Origin: Acinetobacter sp. ANC 4648
GTDB taxonomy: Bacteria; Pseudomonadota; Gammaproteobacteria; Pseudomonadales; Moraxellaceae
DNA: 64,000 nt
Assembly (NCBI RefSeq): GCF_002135345.1
Contig: NZ_NEGI01000002.1
Coordinates: forward strand, 372,001-436,000
Reading direction: 5' to 3'
The notes under the pieces are model-generated. The model was given only the letters and a program-made list of their open reading frames with translations. It was not told where the DNA came from and ran no database searches. A program made the position numbers and the translations under genes. Shown here in pieces: positions 27,684 through 36,023 of the stretch; position 1 is the stretch's first letter; the number at the start of each line of letters is the position of its first letter.

Positions 27684-28361
27684 TTACTGAGGACTTACCG
27701 AGTTTTTAGAAAAATTCGGAGATCTCGGCCCATACAATAAACCTTTCTGCTGACCCAGCTGAGGTGTATACAGCTGTGAACTCAGATGATTGGAAAGAAC
27801 ATAAGCTTTATCAGACAGATGACTCGAGATCTGATCAACCAGAGCACCCACCAACATTCCGACTAAACCACCGCCATTATTATCATTCGCCTGTTGAACT
27901 TTTTCCTGACCTTCCCACAGTAAATTACCTGTTTTTAAATCAACCAATTTTGCTTCAACAGCCACCGTTGCCATTGACTGAATAACTTGATATTTAGAAC
28001 CATACTCTTTCACTTTGACATAAAGAGCCGCATCTGCACCAAAAATTTCTTGCAATTTTTGTGGTGCAACCGACTGAGCATCAAAGCCATTCGTAATACC
28101 ATTTTCTTTAAACATCGTGTCAACAACTGTAATAGGGAAAACATAGTAACCAGCTTCAGCCACAGGTAAAGCGACACTAGACCAATATCCATAAGTTGCA
28201 CGTGTATCAGGTGACTCATTTATTGGTGGCATTACCAAAATCGATTTTGGCATATGTGCAGTATAAGTAGATAAATCATGTGTGTTTTTAGGAGTAATAG
28301 CACAACCCGTAAATAATACAATAACACTGAAAAGTGCTAAAAAACATTTTATATTTTTCAC
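27684..28361 (-). CDS. DUF799 (GNA1162-type) lipoprotein
   Basis: A 225-residue outer-membrane lipoprotein. The lipobox is at VIVLFTGCAIT, with the lipid-bearing Cys at residue 20. The mature domain (KSILVMPPINESPDTRATYG, then YYVFPITVVDTMFKENG and WEGQEK) is the DUF799/GNA1162 fold. The start is a GTG at 28361 that overlaps the stop of the DUF4810 gene in a GTGA arrangement, so translation is coupled. It is the third gene of the CsgG-DUF4810-DUF799 lipoprotein set, which occurs as a unit in several proteobacteria. Role in the envelope is not established. Confidence 0.88.
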   Translation of the reverse strand: MKNIKCFLALFSVIVLFTGCAITPKNTHDLSTYTAHMPKSILVMPPINESPDTRATYGYWSSVALPVAEAGYYVFPITVVDTMFKENGITNGFDAQSVAPQKLQEIFGADAALYVKVKEYGSKYQVIQSMATVAVEAKLVDLKTGNLLWEGQEKVQQANDNNGGGLVGMLVGALVDQISSHLSDKAYVLSNHLSSQLYTPQLGQQKGLLYGPRSPNFSKNSVSPQ

Positions 28362-28735
28362 TTGTTACTAACTCCAGCAGATGTATTTGTCATTTTTTTT
28401 AAAAGACGATCCATCAATACTGTTGATTCAGGATATACCTGACGCTCTAATTCAAAATACTCTGCAGCACGTGGTGCATTCTGAATGTTTAAATAGATTA
28501 AACCTAAGTGAGCATATAAACCTGGAGGAACAGCCAAATTCTTTGCTTTAGCTTTTTCGATATCTTTTTCAAGTTTAGCAATCTGTTCTTGAGGAGAGGT
28601 TTTCTCAGGAATACTTAACATTAAATAAGACTGCTGAGGATATACACCCCAGCTATATAAAGATTTAGGTGCTGATACACAGCCAACCAAATTTAAACAC
28701 GCCAATCCACCCAGCACTAAGTATAGTTTTTTCAT
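28358..28735 (-). CDS. DUF4810 lipoprotein
   Basis: A 125-residue lipoprotein, lipobox GLACLNLVGCVSA with the lipid-bearing Cys at residue 19. The mature part has SLYSWGVYPQQSYLML and a short helical region with TPR-like character (PPGLYAHLGLIYLNIQNAPR), consistent with DUF4810. ATG 28735. Middle gene of the operon: its stop overlaps the next start by 4 bases, and it begins 13 bases after the CsgG-family gene. It presumably works with both flanking lipoproteins. Confidence 0.88.
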   Translation of the reverse strand: MKKLYLVLGGLACLNLVGCVSAPKSLYSWGVYPQQSYLMLSIPEKTSPQEQIAKLEKDIEKAKAKNLAVPPGLYAHLGLIYLNIQNAPRAAEYFELERQVYPESTVLMDRLLKKMTNTSAGVSNK

Positions 28736-28748
28736 TGCTTCAAACCTA

Positions 28749-29423
28749 TTATTGTGTTAACCACTTATGAGTTTGAATATCTAAAACTAAATTATTGACC
28801 GCTTCACGGACTGCAAGGTCTAAAACTTTACCATTCAATGTAGAGTCATAAGATGCCGTAGAACCAAAACCAAGAATTTCACGCTCACTTAGTGCATATT
28901 CACCAGCACCTTGCACAGAATGAACCACTTCAGCCGTTTTGACATCAACCACATTTAAATTAACTTTGGCATAGGCAATTTGAGTTTTGCCACGACCTAA
29001 AATTCCAAACAATTGATGATCACCGACTTCTTTACGACCAAATTCAGATACATCGCCTGTGAGAACAAAACGAGCCCCTTTAATCGATTGAGTCGCCTTA
29101 CCAAAACCAGCTTCTTGTTGTAATTCAGATAAGTTATCCCGATTTAAAACTGAAAAATAACCTGTCTGTTGTAAATGAGTCTCTAAAATTGTTTTTGCTT
29201 GACCACCTAAACGGTCAACATTGTCAGAGAAAATACCACGCATATAACTTGAACGGTTATCAAACTTACCAATAGATACAGGCGTTTTAACGCCTGTATA
29301 TTTTATTGCTGAAGTTACGGCAATTACTTGTGGTGCTTGAATTATTTTTGACGTTTCTGTGGTTGAACAACCTGTGAATGCTAAACAGCTCAAGATTGTA
29401 ATATATAGTGATTTAGTAAGCAT
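28749..29423 (-). CDS. CsgG-family lipoprotein
   Basis: A 224-residue lipoprotein, lipobox LSCLAFTGCSTT with lipid Cys at residue 19. The core fits the CsgG/HfaB fold, with a strand of VSIGKFDNRSSY, then FSVLNRDNLSELQQEAGFGK, RFVLTGDVSEFG and VNLNVVDVKTAEVVHSVQG. CsgG proteins form outer-membrane export channels or act as assembly lipoproteins. Without curli genes here, a general envelope role with the next two genes is more likely. The ATG at 29423 has GGGGGA before it; the longer frame to 29465 lacks a ribosome binding site. First gene of the operon. Confidence 0.87.
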   Translation of the reverse strand: MLTKSLYITILSCLAFTGCSTTETSKIIQAPQVIAVTSAIKYTGVKTPVSIGKFDNRSSYMRGIFSDNVDRLGGQAKTILETHLQQTGYFSVLNRDNLSELQQEAGFGKATQSIKGARFVLTGDVSEFGRKEVGDHQLFGILGRGKTQIAYAKVNLNVVDVKTAEVVHSVQGAGEYALSEREILGFGSTASYDSTLNGKVLDLAVREAVNNLVLDIQTHKWLTQ

Positions 29424-29628
29424 ATTTCCCCCTGATAATTTACGGAGGCATATTATCAATATCATGAGTAAATAAGTATGGAAATCATCATTTACTTTAT
29501 TTCAAATCTAATTAATTTAAAATTTGACTCAAGAAAGACCGATCGACTTTTTCATCTCGCAAATGGCTACACTTCCAATAAAGTATTCTCACCTATAAAT
29601 TCACACTTCTTTGCACTGAATAAAAAAA

Positions 29629-30579
29629 TCAGTTCTCATTCGCAAAATAACGATTACGCCCTTGTTGCTTAGCTTGATATAAATTTTTATCGACTAGTTC
29701 TAAGAAATTCATTTGATCGCACTGCTCCGTTGGAATAATAGTTTTCACACCAATACTACAGGTAACAAATTCTGAAATAGCCGATGTACAATGTGGTAAT
29801 TTGGCATTTTTTAAAGCCTGCCTTAAGTTTTCAGCAACTTGAATAGCCGCTTCAGTATTGGTTTCTGGCAACACAATCGCAAATTCTTCACCACCAAAAC
29901 GTGAAACCAAATCACGTGGACGACTACAGCAAGTCGACCATAATTGAGCAATCTCACGGAGACAATAATCACCGTTAATATGACCATGTTGATCGTTATA
30001 TTGCTTAAAATAGTCAAGATCAACTAATAGAACGGATAGTGGCTTTTTCAACCGTATTGCACTTTGCCATTCTCTTGCAAAAAATTCATCAAATAAACGG
30101 CGATTTGCAATTCCAGTCAAACCGTCTTTATAAGAAAACTCTTCCAGCTGGCGCTGTAATATTTCTAACTGTTCTTCTTGTTTTTTACGTTCGGAAATAT
30201 CAAACATAAAACCCACTAAGGAATCCACATCACCATTTTCTTTACGAATCACATGAACCACATCACGGATCCAAATATATGACCCATCTGCTTTTAAAGC
30301 GCGATAATCTGCCTCATGATCAATGCCTGCAAGCGATTGTGCAACACACATATTAAATGTTTGTTCACGATCTAATTCATGCATACGATCAACCCAATCT
30401 TGTACTGTTTTCCATGATTCTTGTTGCCAACCCAACAATTTTTCAATTTGTGGGCCAATATAACTGAACTGCTTACTATCCCAGTCGATACTCCATGGAA
30501 TCGCAAGGGTTGATTCAATTAAAGTTTTATAAACCACTTCGTTATATAGTTGATTATTTTTAAATGGACTATTTTGCAT
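29629..30579 (-). CDS. PAS-GGDEF diguanylate cyclase
   Basis: Makes the second messenger c-di-GMP; soluble, 316 residues. A PAS domain (about 20-130, with FSYIGPQIEKLLGW and DGSYIWIRDVVHVIRKENGD), a short coiled linker, then a GGDEF domain (about 145-316). The active site is GGEEF (229-233), and the RxxD inhibitory site is intact (RPRD, 220-223), so product inhibition is expected. The ATG at 30588 has its AAGG directly adjacent, too close; the second ATG at 30579 has AAGGA 8 bases upstream and is chosen. No membrane helix, so the PAS domain must sense something in the cytoplasm. It lies upstream of the CsgG-type operon, same strand, 205 bases away. Confidence 0.92.
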   Translation of the reverse strand: MQNSPFKNNQLYNEVVYKTLIESTLAIPWSIDWDSKQFSYIGPQIEKLLGWQQESWKTVQDWVDRMHELDREQTFNMCVAQSLAGIDHEADYRALKADGSYIWIRDVVHVIRKENGDVDSLVGFMFDISERKKQEEQLEILQRQLEEFSYKDGLTGIANRRLFDEFFAREWQSAIRLKKPLSVLLVDLDYFKQYNDQHGHINGDYCLREIAQLWSTCCSRPRDLVSRFGGEEFAIVLPETNTEAAIQVAENLRQALKNAKLPHCTSAISEFVTCSIGVKTIIPTEQCDQMNFLELVDKNLYQAKQQGRNRYFANEN

Positions 30580-30928
30580 ACAAGACATCCTTGGATGAAA
30601 GGTTCAAATTATAGGTTTATCGCTTGTACCTACATATTCCCATACCCTTACTCAATATTAATAGTTGAAAAAGTGCTTCAACTTATATTTTTCTCACGAA
30701 CCAAACTGTTTTACTCAGTTATGCACTTAAAATACATTGTCATGACGAGCTATTTACTAGAGTATATTACCTCAAAAACAGATCAAATTTTAATCAAAAG
30801 ATATGTTTAGATCAATCTAAAATCTAATCCATTTTGTAATATTTTTTATTTATACAAATAAAAAATAAGATCATGAAGCAACTACTTGTTTACTATTTAT
30901 TTTTAAAGTAACAATTAAAAAAGAAAAC
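30580..30928. other. Intergenic region
   Basis: 349 AT-rich bases between the diguanylate cyclase and the LysE exporter, which is on the same strand further right. It holds one perfect AT palindrome at 30841-30866 (ATTTTTTATTT, loop ATAC, AAATAAAAAAT) and no G/C-based terminator. No gene is supported. Confidence 0.4.
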
Positions 30929-31552
30929 TTACTTCATCCCAAAAATTAACTTTAAGCCCAATAAAGTCATCACACCACCTGCAACTCGATCAAACACTTT
31001 TTTAAATTTTAAATATACACGGCGTGGCTTCTCTGCTGATAAAACCACAGCCACCAATGAATACCAACCCGCATCAATAAAGAAACACAGCATCGGTAAA
31101 ACCACATAAAAGTACGTTGGAATTTCTTTTGGTAAAAGTGCAGTGAAAATACTGGCTAAAACAATCGCAATTTTGGGGTTGCTTAACTGAGTAATAAATC
31201 CTAAACGATAAGCTTGCGTATGAGTCATTAACTGAACTGAATCTTCTGCTGTATCCATTGGTTCTTTAGCATGTTTAATAATTTTATACGCTAGCCACAA
31301 TAAATATAAACCACCACAGATTTTTAAAGCCAAATAAGCAGATGGCACCGCCAATAAAACAGCTTGTAGCCCCATCACGGCTAAGAAGCCAAATAAAGCC
31401 GCGCCAGTACCGGTTCCGAGTGCAGTAAATAAGCCATGTTTACGTGAAATTGCAATTGAGTTTTTCGCGACATAAATAAATGTAGGGCCTGGACTCATTG
31501 CACCAAGCATTAAAGCTAAAGTAATCGAACCTAATATCAATAATGATTCCAC
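30929..31552 (-). CDS. LysE-family transporter
   Basis: Inner-membrane exporter of the LysE/RhtB type, 207 residues, about six hydrophobic helices. The N-terminus ITLALMLGAMSPGPTFIYVA has the SPGP family signature, followed by LFTALGTGTGAALFGFLAVM and QLSNPKIAIVLASIFTALLP with NPK. Substrate unknown. I place the start at GTG 31552 (MESLLILGS), with AAGG about 7 bases upstream, rather than at the TTG 31576; the region before SLLILG is not like the family. It is monocistronic. Confidence 0.88.
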   Translation of the reverse strand: MESLLILGSITLALMLGAMSPGPTFIYVAKNSIAISRKHGLFTALGTGTGAALFGFLAVMGLQAVLLAVPSAYLALKICGGLYLLWLAYKIIKHAKEPMDTAEDSVQLMTHTQAYRLGFITQLSNPKIAIVLASIFTALLPKEIPTYFYVVLPMLCFFIDAGWYSLVAVVLSAEKPRRVYLKFKKVFDRVAGGVMTLLGLKLIFGMK

Positions 31553-31977
31553 AACACACCTTTGCGCTAAGTTCAAAAACTAAAGAAGCTATATTTTACG
31601 CGTAAATTACTTTGTTTAGGTTGTTAAAGCTAAAATTAATCATGAAGATTATATTCCTTATTTCTAACTTAAGCCTTAGTTGGTCTAAATTAGAGTAGTA
31701 AGTTTAGAGATATTTCAAACTCAGTAAAATGCTTCATTTTAAATAAGAATAGAGCAAAGACTCTAAATTCATTTAATATCAATTACTTAAAATTACCATA
31801 TCGAACAAATCTGAACATAAAAAATTCATTTTTCCGAATAAGATGAGTTTTTACATCAAAATATAGAATTAAATTTTTTATTATTAATTCACATATTTTA
31901 TATAAATATAATCACATATTAAACATATGGATTAAATCTTAAGTTTTTGCAGCATAACTAAAATTACAGGTGAAACC
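31553..31977. other. Intergenic region between divergent genes
   Basis: 425 AT-rich bases between the LysE gene (minus) and oleate hydratase (plus). It should hold both promoters. No clear promoter pair, hairpin or coding frame is seen. Confidence 0.4.
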
Positions 31978-33597
31978 GTGTTAAATAAGAAACGTAATAT
32001 TTTAGATGCACAACAATCTCACCTCTGGATTATTGGTGGTGGTATTGCAGGTATGGCAGCAGCAGCTTTCGCAATTCGTGATGCTAAAGTTCCGGCACAA
32101 AACATCCATATTTTAGAAGAGCTTGATATTTCGGGCGGTTCTATGGATGGTGGCCACACACCCAATGCCTCACAAGCGTGGGTTACCCGCGGTGGACGAA
32201 TGTTAACTGATGAAACGTATCTTTGTTTATGGGACTTATTTTCAAGTATTCCCTCTCTAGAGAATCCCGATATCTCTGTCCGTGAAGAATGTCGTGAATT
32301 TAATCAAAAAATTAAAACCCATGCCCAAGCACGCTTGATTGACTCCAATCATGTTATCGCTGAAGCAGAAAAATTGGGCTTAAACACTTTACACCGTGCT
32401 CAAATGCTTCGTTTACTGGCTTCTAAAGAAGAGCGTATTGGCAGTCGTCGTATTGATGAATTTTTTGATGATTGTTTTTTCAAAACTAATTTCTGGCGTA
32501 TGTGGCGTACTACATTTGCTTTTCAAAAATGGCACAGTGCTGCAGAACTCCGTCGTTATTTCTTGCGTTTTATCCAAGAATTACCACGTATTCATACCTT
32601 AGCTGGCGTTAAACGCACTAAATACAATCAATATGATTCTATGATTCTTCCATTACAGCGCTGGTTGGTTGAACAAGGTGTAGATGTTCGCTTTGGTCAC
32701 TACGTAACTGATGCCGACTTTGAAACCAATGAAGAAACTCAAGAACGTCGTGCAACACGCTTATATGTAAAACTTCCAGAAGGTAAGGAAGAAATTGAAC
32801 TAAAAATGCAAGATTTAGCAATTTTCACATTGGGTTCAATTACAGCAGATTCACGTTATGGTGGTAATGAAGATGTACCAGCATTAATTCGAGACAGACT
32901 TGATCATGGTTGGACTCTCTGGGATACACTTGCGAAAAAAGCACCTGATTTTGGTCGCCCAATGACATTCTATGGCAATATTGATGAACATAAATGGGAG
33001 TCATTCACGCTTACCCTACAAGATGATGTCTTGCTTAAACGCATAACTGAATATACTGGAAATGAGCCTGGCACGGGGGCACTCATGACATGGTTTGAGT
33101 CAGGTTGGCACTTATCTATTGTTGTCCCAGCTCAACCACATTTTGCTGACTTACCTGAGGGAATGTATACCTTGTGGGGTTATGGTTTCCAAATTGATGA
33201 TATTGGTGATTACATCCAAAAACCAATGAGTGAATCCACTGGTCAAGAAATATTAATAGAACTCATCAAACAACTTGGATTTGATGATATTTTGGATCAT
33301 GTTTTGGCAACTACAAAAGTTACCACGGCAATGATGCCATATGCTTCGGCATTATTTGCTTGCCGTAAACCAGGTGATCGCCCATTAGTCATTCCGCATG
33401 GTTCACAAAACTTTGCATTTTTAGGGCAGTTTGTCGAAATTGAAGATGATGTAGTATTTACGGTGGAATACTCGGTCCGTGGTGCGATGTTGGCAATTTA
33501 CGAATTTTTTGGCGTAGAACGAAAAATTCCAGATATTTATAATGGTTTACTTGATCCTAAAGTTGGCTTAAAAGCTTTAGAAACTGTGTTCCATTAA
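31978..33597 (+). CDS. ohyA: Oleate hydratase
   Basis: FAD enzyme that adds water to the cis-9 double bond of oleate and related fatty acids to give 10-hydroxy acids, of the former myosin-cross-reactive antigen family; peripheral to the membrane. 539 residues, close to family length. The FAD-binding motif is IIGGGIAGMAAAAFAIRD (GGGIAG at 20-25), followed by ILEELDISGGSMDGG, a hallmark of the family. Further conserved segments are RMWRTTFAFQKWHSAAELRR, and DDIFTVEYSVR-like text near the end (DDVVFTVEYSVRGAMLAIYE). GTG start at 31978 with AGGTGA 5 bases upstream. Monocistronic, ended by a strong hairpin. Confidence 0.95.
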   Translation: MLNKKRNILDAQQSHLWIIGGGIAGMAAAAFAIRDAKVPAQNIHILEELDISGGSMDGGHTPNASQAWVTRGGRMLTDETYLCLWDLFSSIPSLENPDISVREECREFNQKIKTHAQARLIDSNHVIAEAEKLGLNTLHRAQMLRLLASKEERIGSRRIDEFFDDCFFKTNFWRMWRTTFAFQKWHSAAELRRYFLRFIQELPRIHTLAGVKRTKYNQYDSMILPLQRWLVEQGVDVRFGHYVTDADFETNEETQERRATRLYVKLPEGKEEIELKMQDLAIFTLGSITADSRYGGNEDVPALIRDRLDHGWTLWDTLAKKAPDFGRPMTFYGNIDEHKWESFTLTLQDDVLLKRITEYTGNEPGTGALMTWFESGWHLSIVVPAQPHFADLPEGMYTLWGYGFQIDDIGDYIQKPMSESTGQEILIELIKQLGFDDILDHVLATTKVTTAMMPYASALFACRKPGDRPLVIPHGSQNFAFLGQFVEIEDDVVFTVEYSVRGAMLAIYEFFGVERKIPDIYNGLLDPKVGLKALETVFH

Positions 33598-33618
33598 TAC
33601 CATTCAGATTATCTGTAG

Positions 33619-33656
33619 CAAAATTACAGCATCTATTTAAGATGCTGTAATTTTGA
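33619..33656. terminator. Bidirectional terminator after oleate hydratase
   Basis: AAAATTACAGCATC, a 7-base loop, GATGCTGTAATTTT: a perfect 14-base-pair stem between two convergent genes. T-runs are short (4 bases). Confidence 0.75.
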
Positions 33657-33734
33657 CAAGATAAATATTATTCACATCATCATAATCAAATACAGAACTA
33701 CATATATTTATGGTCTGCTCATACTCTTCCTCAG

Positions 33735-33914
33735 CTATGGCTGAATTTCAGAATTATTTTCACGACTCGTCAATTGATAATCTTTATCGTAAACAGGCAT
33801 ACCCGCGATTTGAATGGAACGAACTTCTGTTTTAGTTTGACTGATTGGACTTTTTTCACAACCCATGATAGCCATCGCAATGACTATATAAGAACATAGG
33901 GATAGTATTTTCAT
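33735..33914 (-). CDS. Small lipoprotein
   Basis: A 59-residue predicted lipoprotein: signal segment ILSLCSYIVIAMAIMGC with the Cys after AIMG fitting the lipobox, and a 40-residue polar tail (EKSPISQTKTEVRSIQIAGM). ATG 33914 is preferred over GTG 33917: AAGGA lies 6 bases upstream. It is convergent with oleate hydratase. No family is recognised. Confidence 0.65.
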   Translation of the reverse strand: MKILSLCSYIVIAMAIMGCEKSPISQTKTEVRSIQIAGMPVYDKDYQLTSRENNSEIQP

Positions 33915-34310
33915 CACATATCCTTTTCCATTATTTTTATAGTTTTAGCATAACACTTTCGTTCAAAAAATAATCTCTATTTTATAACTTAAAATTCTAA
34001 ACTTAGTCATCTAGTTTTTGCTGTAACTCACTTAATTAAATTTGCACCAATCATTTTAACCGACAACGACTACAGACATATAATTTTGACCAGTGATTGA
34101 TCGCAATGATCCAAATATGGTAAATATTGATCTGCTGCGTACTATTATTTGCCTCTCATTGATTAGGTTGCCCCGATTTATCCTTAAAGACCCGCTTATA
34201 GATATATTCTAGAATGATATCTAAAAGTAAAATAATTCAGAATAAAAAGCCTTGATAAATTACACTACTGACAGATTAATACACGATCAAAATACTGAAG
34301 TTGGCTGAAC
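33915..34310. promoter_or_regulatory. Upstream region of the efflux operon with operator-like inverted repeat and promoter
   Basis: 396 bases without a gene. An inverted repeat at 34199-34223 has arms TAGATAT and ATATCTA around the palindrome ATTCTAGAAT, with one extra G: a regulator-binding type site. Thirty bases downstream TTGATA (34252-34257) and ATTAAT (34275-34280), 17 bases apart, form a plausible promoter for the MFS gene at 34311. The rest shows nothing clear. Confidence 0.4.
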
Positions 34311-35960
34311 ATGGAAAAGACGCCTCGGATATTAGAACCAATACCAGATTGGACACCTGAAGAACGTCCAACCTTACCTGGCTCACCTGCATTTATTGCA
34401 CATTCAACTCAAAAACGTTTGATCTATTTCTTTATCGGTTTATTTATTGCAATCGTAGGGAGCTTAAGTAATGGTTTTATTATTGCAAATCTATCCCTGA
34501 TTCAAGGCGAATATGCTTTAACCCCGAGTGAGGCTGCTTGGATTCCTGCTGCTTATGTAATGGCAAATGTAAGCTCAAACTTAATTCTTTTTAAAGCACG
34601 TCAGCAATATGGATTAAGGCTTTTTTCTGAAATTGGCTTGGTACTTTTCATTATCGTTTTGATTTTACATTTGTTTGTACATACCTATGAAATGATGGTT
34701 TTTGTACGCTTTATCAGTGGCCTAGTGGCAGCACCACTCAGTTCTTTAGGGATGTATTACATCTTACAAGCCTTTAAGCGTGAAAATTTTGGACGTGGTC
34801 TGTATTTAGCTTTAGGTCTACAACAACTCGGTATTCCCCTTGCTTGGATTATTTCTCCCACACTTTTAGATGCGAATGACTGGAGCATCTTATATATTTT
34901 TGAGTTGGGTTTGGCACTGTGTAGCCTCGCTATGGTGGTCTCCTTAAAACTTCCGCGTAGTCTTCGAATGGATGTCTTTGAGAAGCAAGACTTCTTTACC
35001 TTTGCCTTACTCGCACCAGGTTTTGCTCTACTCTGTATTGTATTGAGCCAAGGTCCTATTCTATGGTGGTTTGAATCCCCATGGCTAGCTTACATACTTA
35101 TTGCTGGCTTTAGCTTGGTTATTGTTGGTTTGACCTATGAACATTTTCGGGTCAACCCTCTGATTATGACCCGATGGCTAGGGACTTCTTCAACCATTCG
35201 CTTCATTATTGGAGCACTGGCAATTCGCTTTTTGATGTCTGAGCAAAGTTATGCAGCAGTTAACTTTCTTAAATCAATGGGTATGGGACCCGATCAATTT
35301 GTTCCTCTATATACTGTTATTTTTTTTGGGATTGTTGCTGGGACTGTATTCAGTGCCTTGACCTTTTCTCGAGAACGTATGCTTTGGCACTTAATTCTTG
35401 CAGAAATCTTAATTTTAATTGCATGTGGTTTGGATTATCACCTCACCAGCGATGTCCGCCCTGCTAATTTTTATCATAGTCAATTTATTGTGGGTTTCGC
35501 CAGTGGTATGTTTATTGGACCATTATTGTTGACAGGTATGATGAGTGCACTACAAAAAGGGCCATCCCATATGGTCACCTTTATGGTGTTATTCTCTGCA
35601 ACACAAAGTTTTGGTGGTCTGATGGGAAGTGCATTTTTTTCTAGCTACCAACAAATCCGCACTCAAAATTATCGGGTGGAAATGCTGAGTCATCTGCCCC
35701 AAACAGATCCCATCGTGGCACAACGGTTACAGACTTACCAACAGGGTGCAGCGCAATATACACTAGATCCTATTCTCGAAAAAAATCAGGCACTGCGTAA
35801 TTTAAATCAAATTGTAACAAGAGAAGCCCAAGTTCGTGCGTATAACGATGTGATTGCGCTCAATGGTATTTTTGCTCTGTTATTACTGCTCTGGGGTGGC
35901 TTCATTATCACCAAAACTAAATATGCACTACGAAAGCAACAAACGCTAAATACCACATAA
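34311..35960 (+). CDS. MFS efflux transporter, EmrB/DHA2-like
   Basis: Inner-membrane proton-driven exporter, 549 residues with 12-14 hydrophobic helices. The first helix pair (FFIGLFIAIVGSLSNGFIIA) and the segment LTPSEAAWIPAAYVMANVSS correspond to the DHA2 TM1-TM2 region; FVRFISGLVAAPLSSLGMYY carries motif-C-like features. It is followed after 63 bases by an EmrA-like membrane fusion protein, so the two probably form an EmrAB-type tripartite pump exporting drugs or hydrophobic acids. No outer-membrane factor is encoded here; a TolC-type protein must come from elsewhere. Substrate unknown. Confidence 0.9.
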   Translation: MEKTPRILEPIPDWTPEERPTLPGSPAFIAHSTQKRLIYFFIGLFIAIVGSLSNGFIIANLSLIQGEYALTPSEAAWIPAAYVMANVSSNLILFKARQQYGLRLFSEIGLVLFIIVLILHLFVHTYEMMVFVRFISGLVAAPLSSLGMYYILQAFKRENFGRGLYLALGLQQLGIPLAWIISPTLLDANDWSILYIFELGLALCSLAMVVSLKLPRSLRMDVFEKQDFFTFALLAPGFALLCIVLSQGPILWWFESPWLAYILIAGFSLVIVGLTYEHFRVNPLIMTRWLGTSSTIRFIIGALAIRFLMSEQSYAAVNFLKSMGMGPDQFVPLYTVIFFGIVAGTVFSALTFSRERMLWHLILAEILILIACGLDYHLTSDVRPANFYHSQFIVGFASGMFIGPLLLTGMMSALQKGPSHMVTFMVLFSATQSFGGLMGSAFFSSYQQIRTQNYRVEMLSHLPQTDPIVAQRLQTYQQGAAQYTLDPILEKNQALRNLNQIVTREAQVRAYNDVIALNGIFALLLLLWGGFIITKTKYALRKQQTLNTT

Positions 35961-36023
35961 GCTGATCAGCACAGTAATAATGATAATGAACCTAAAAAAT
36001 TAAAGATTTACTGAGAAAATATC

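Noticed and set aside
29277..29300. Hairpin with ACAGGCGTTTTAACGCCTGT as a terminator
   Set aside because: It lies within the coding sequence of the CsgG-family gene and has no T-run; likely chance palindrome.
29478..29672. 64-codon plus-strand frame overlapping the end of the diguanylate cyclase
   Set aside because: AT-rich composition, no ribosome binding site, overlaps a well-supported gene on the other strand.
30550..30810. 86-codon plus-strand frame at the start of the diguanylate cyclase
   Set aside because: Overlaps the confirmed gene start and promoter area; composition is that of translated intergenic DNA.
30841..30866. Perfect AT palindrome as a terminator
   Set aside because: The stem contains only A and T, so it would be too weak for termination, and it is not placed right after a gene.
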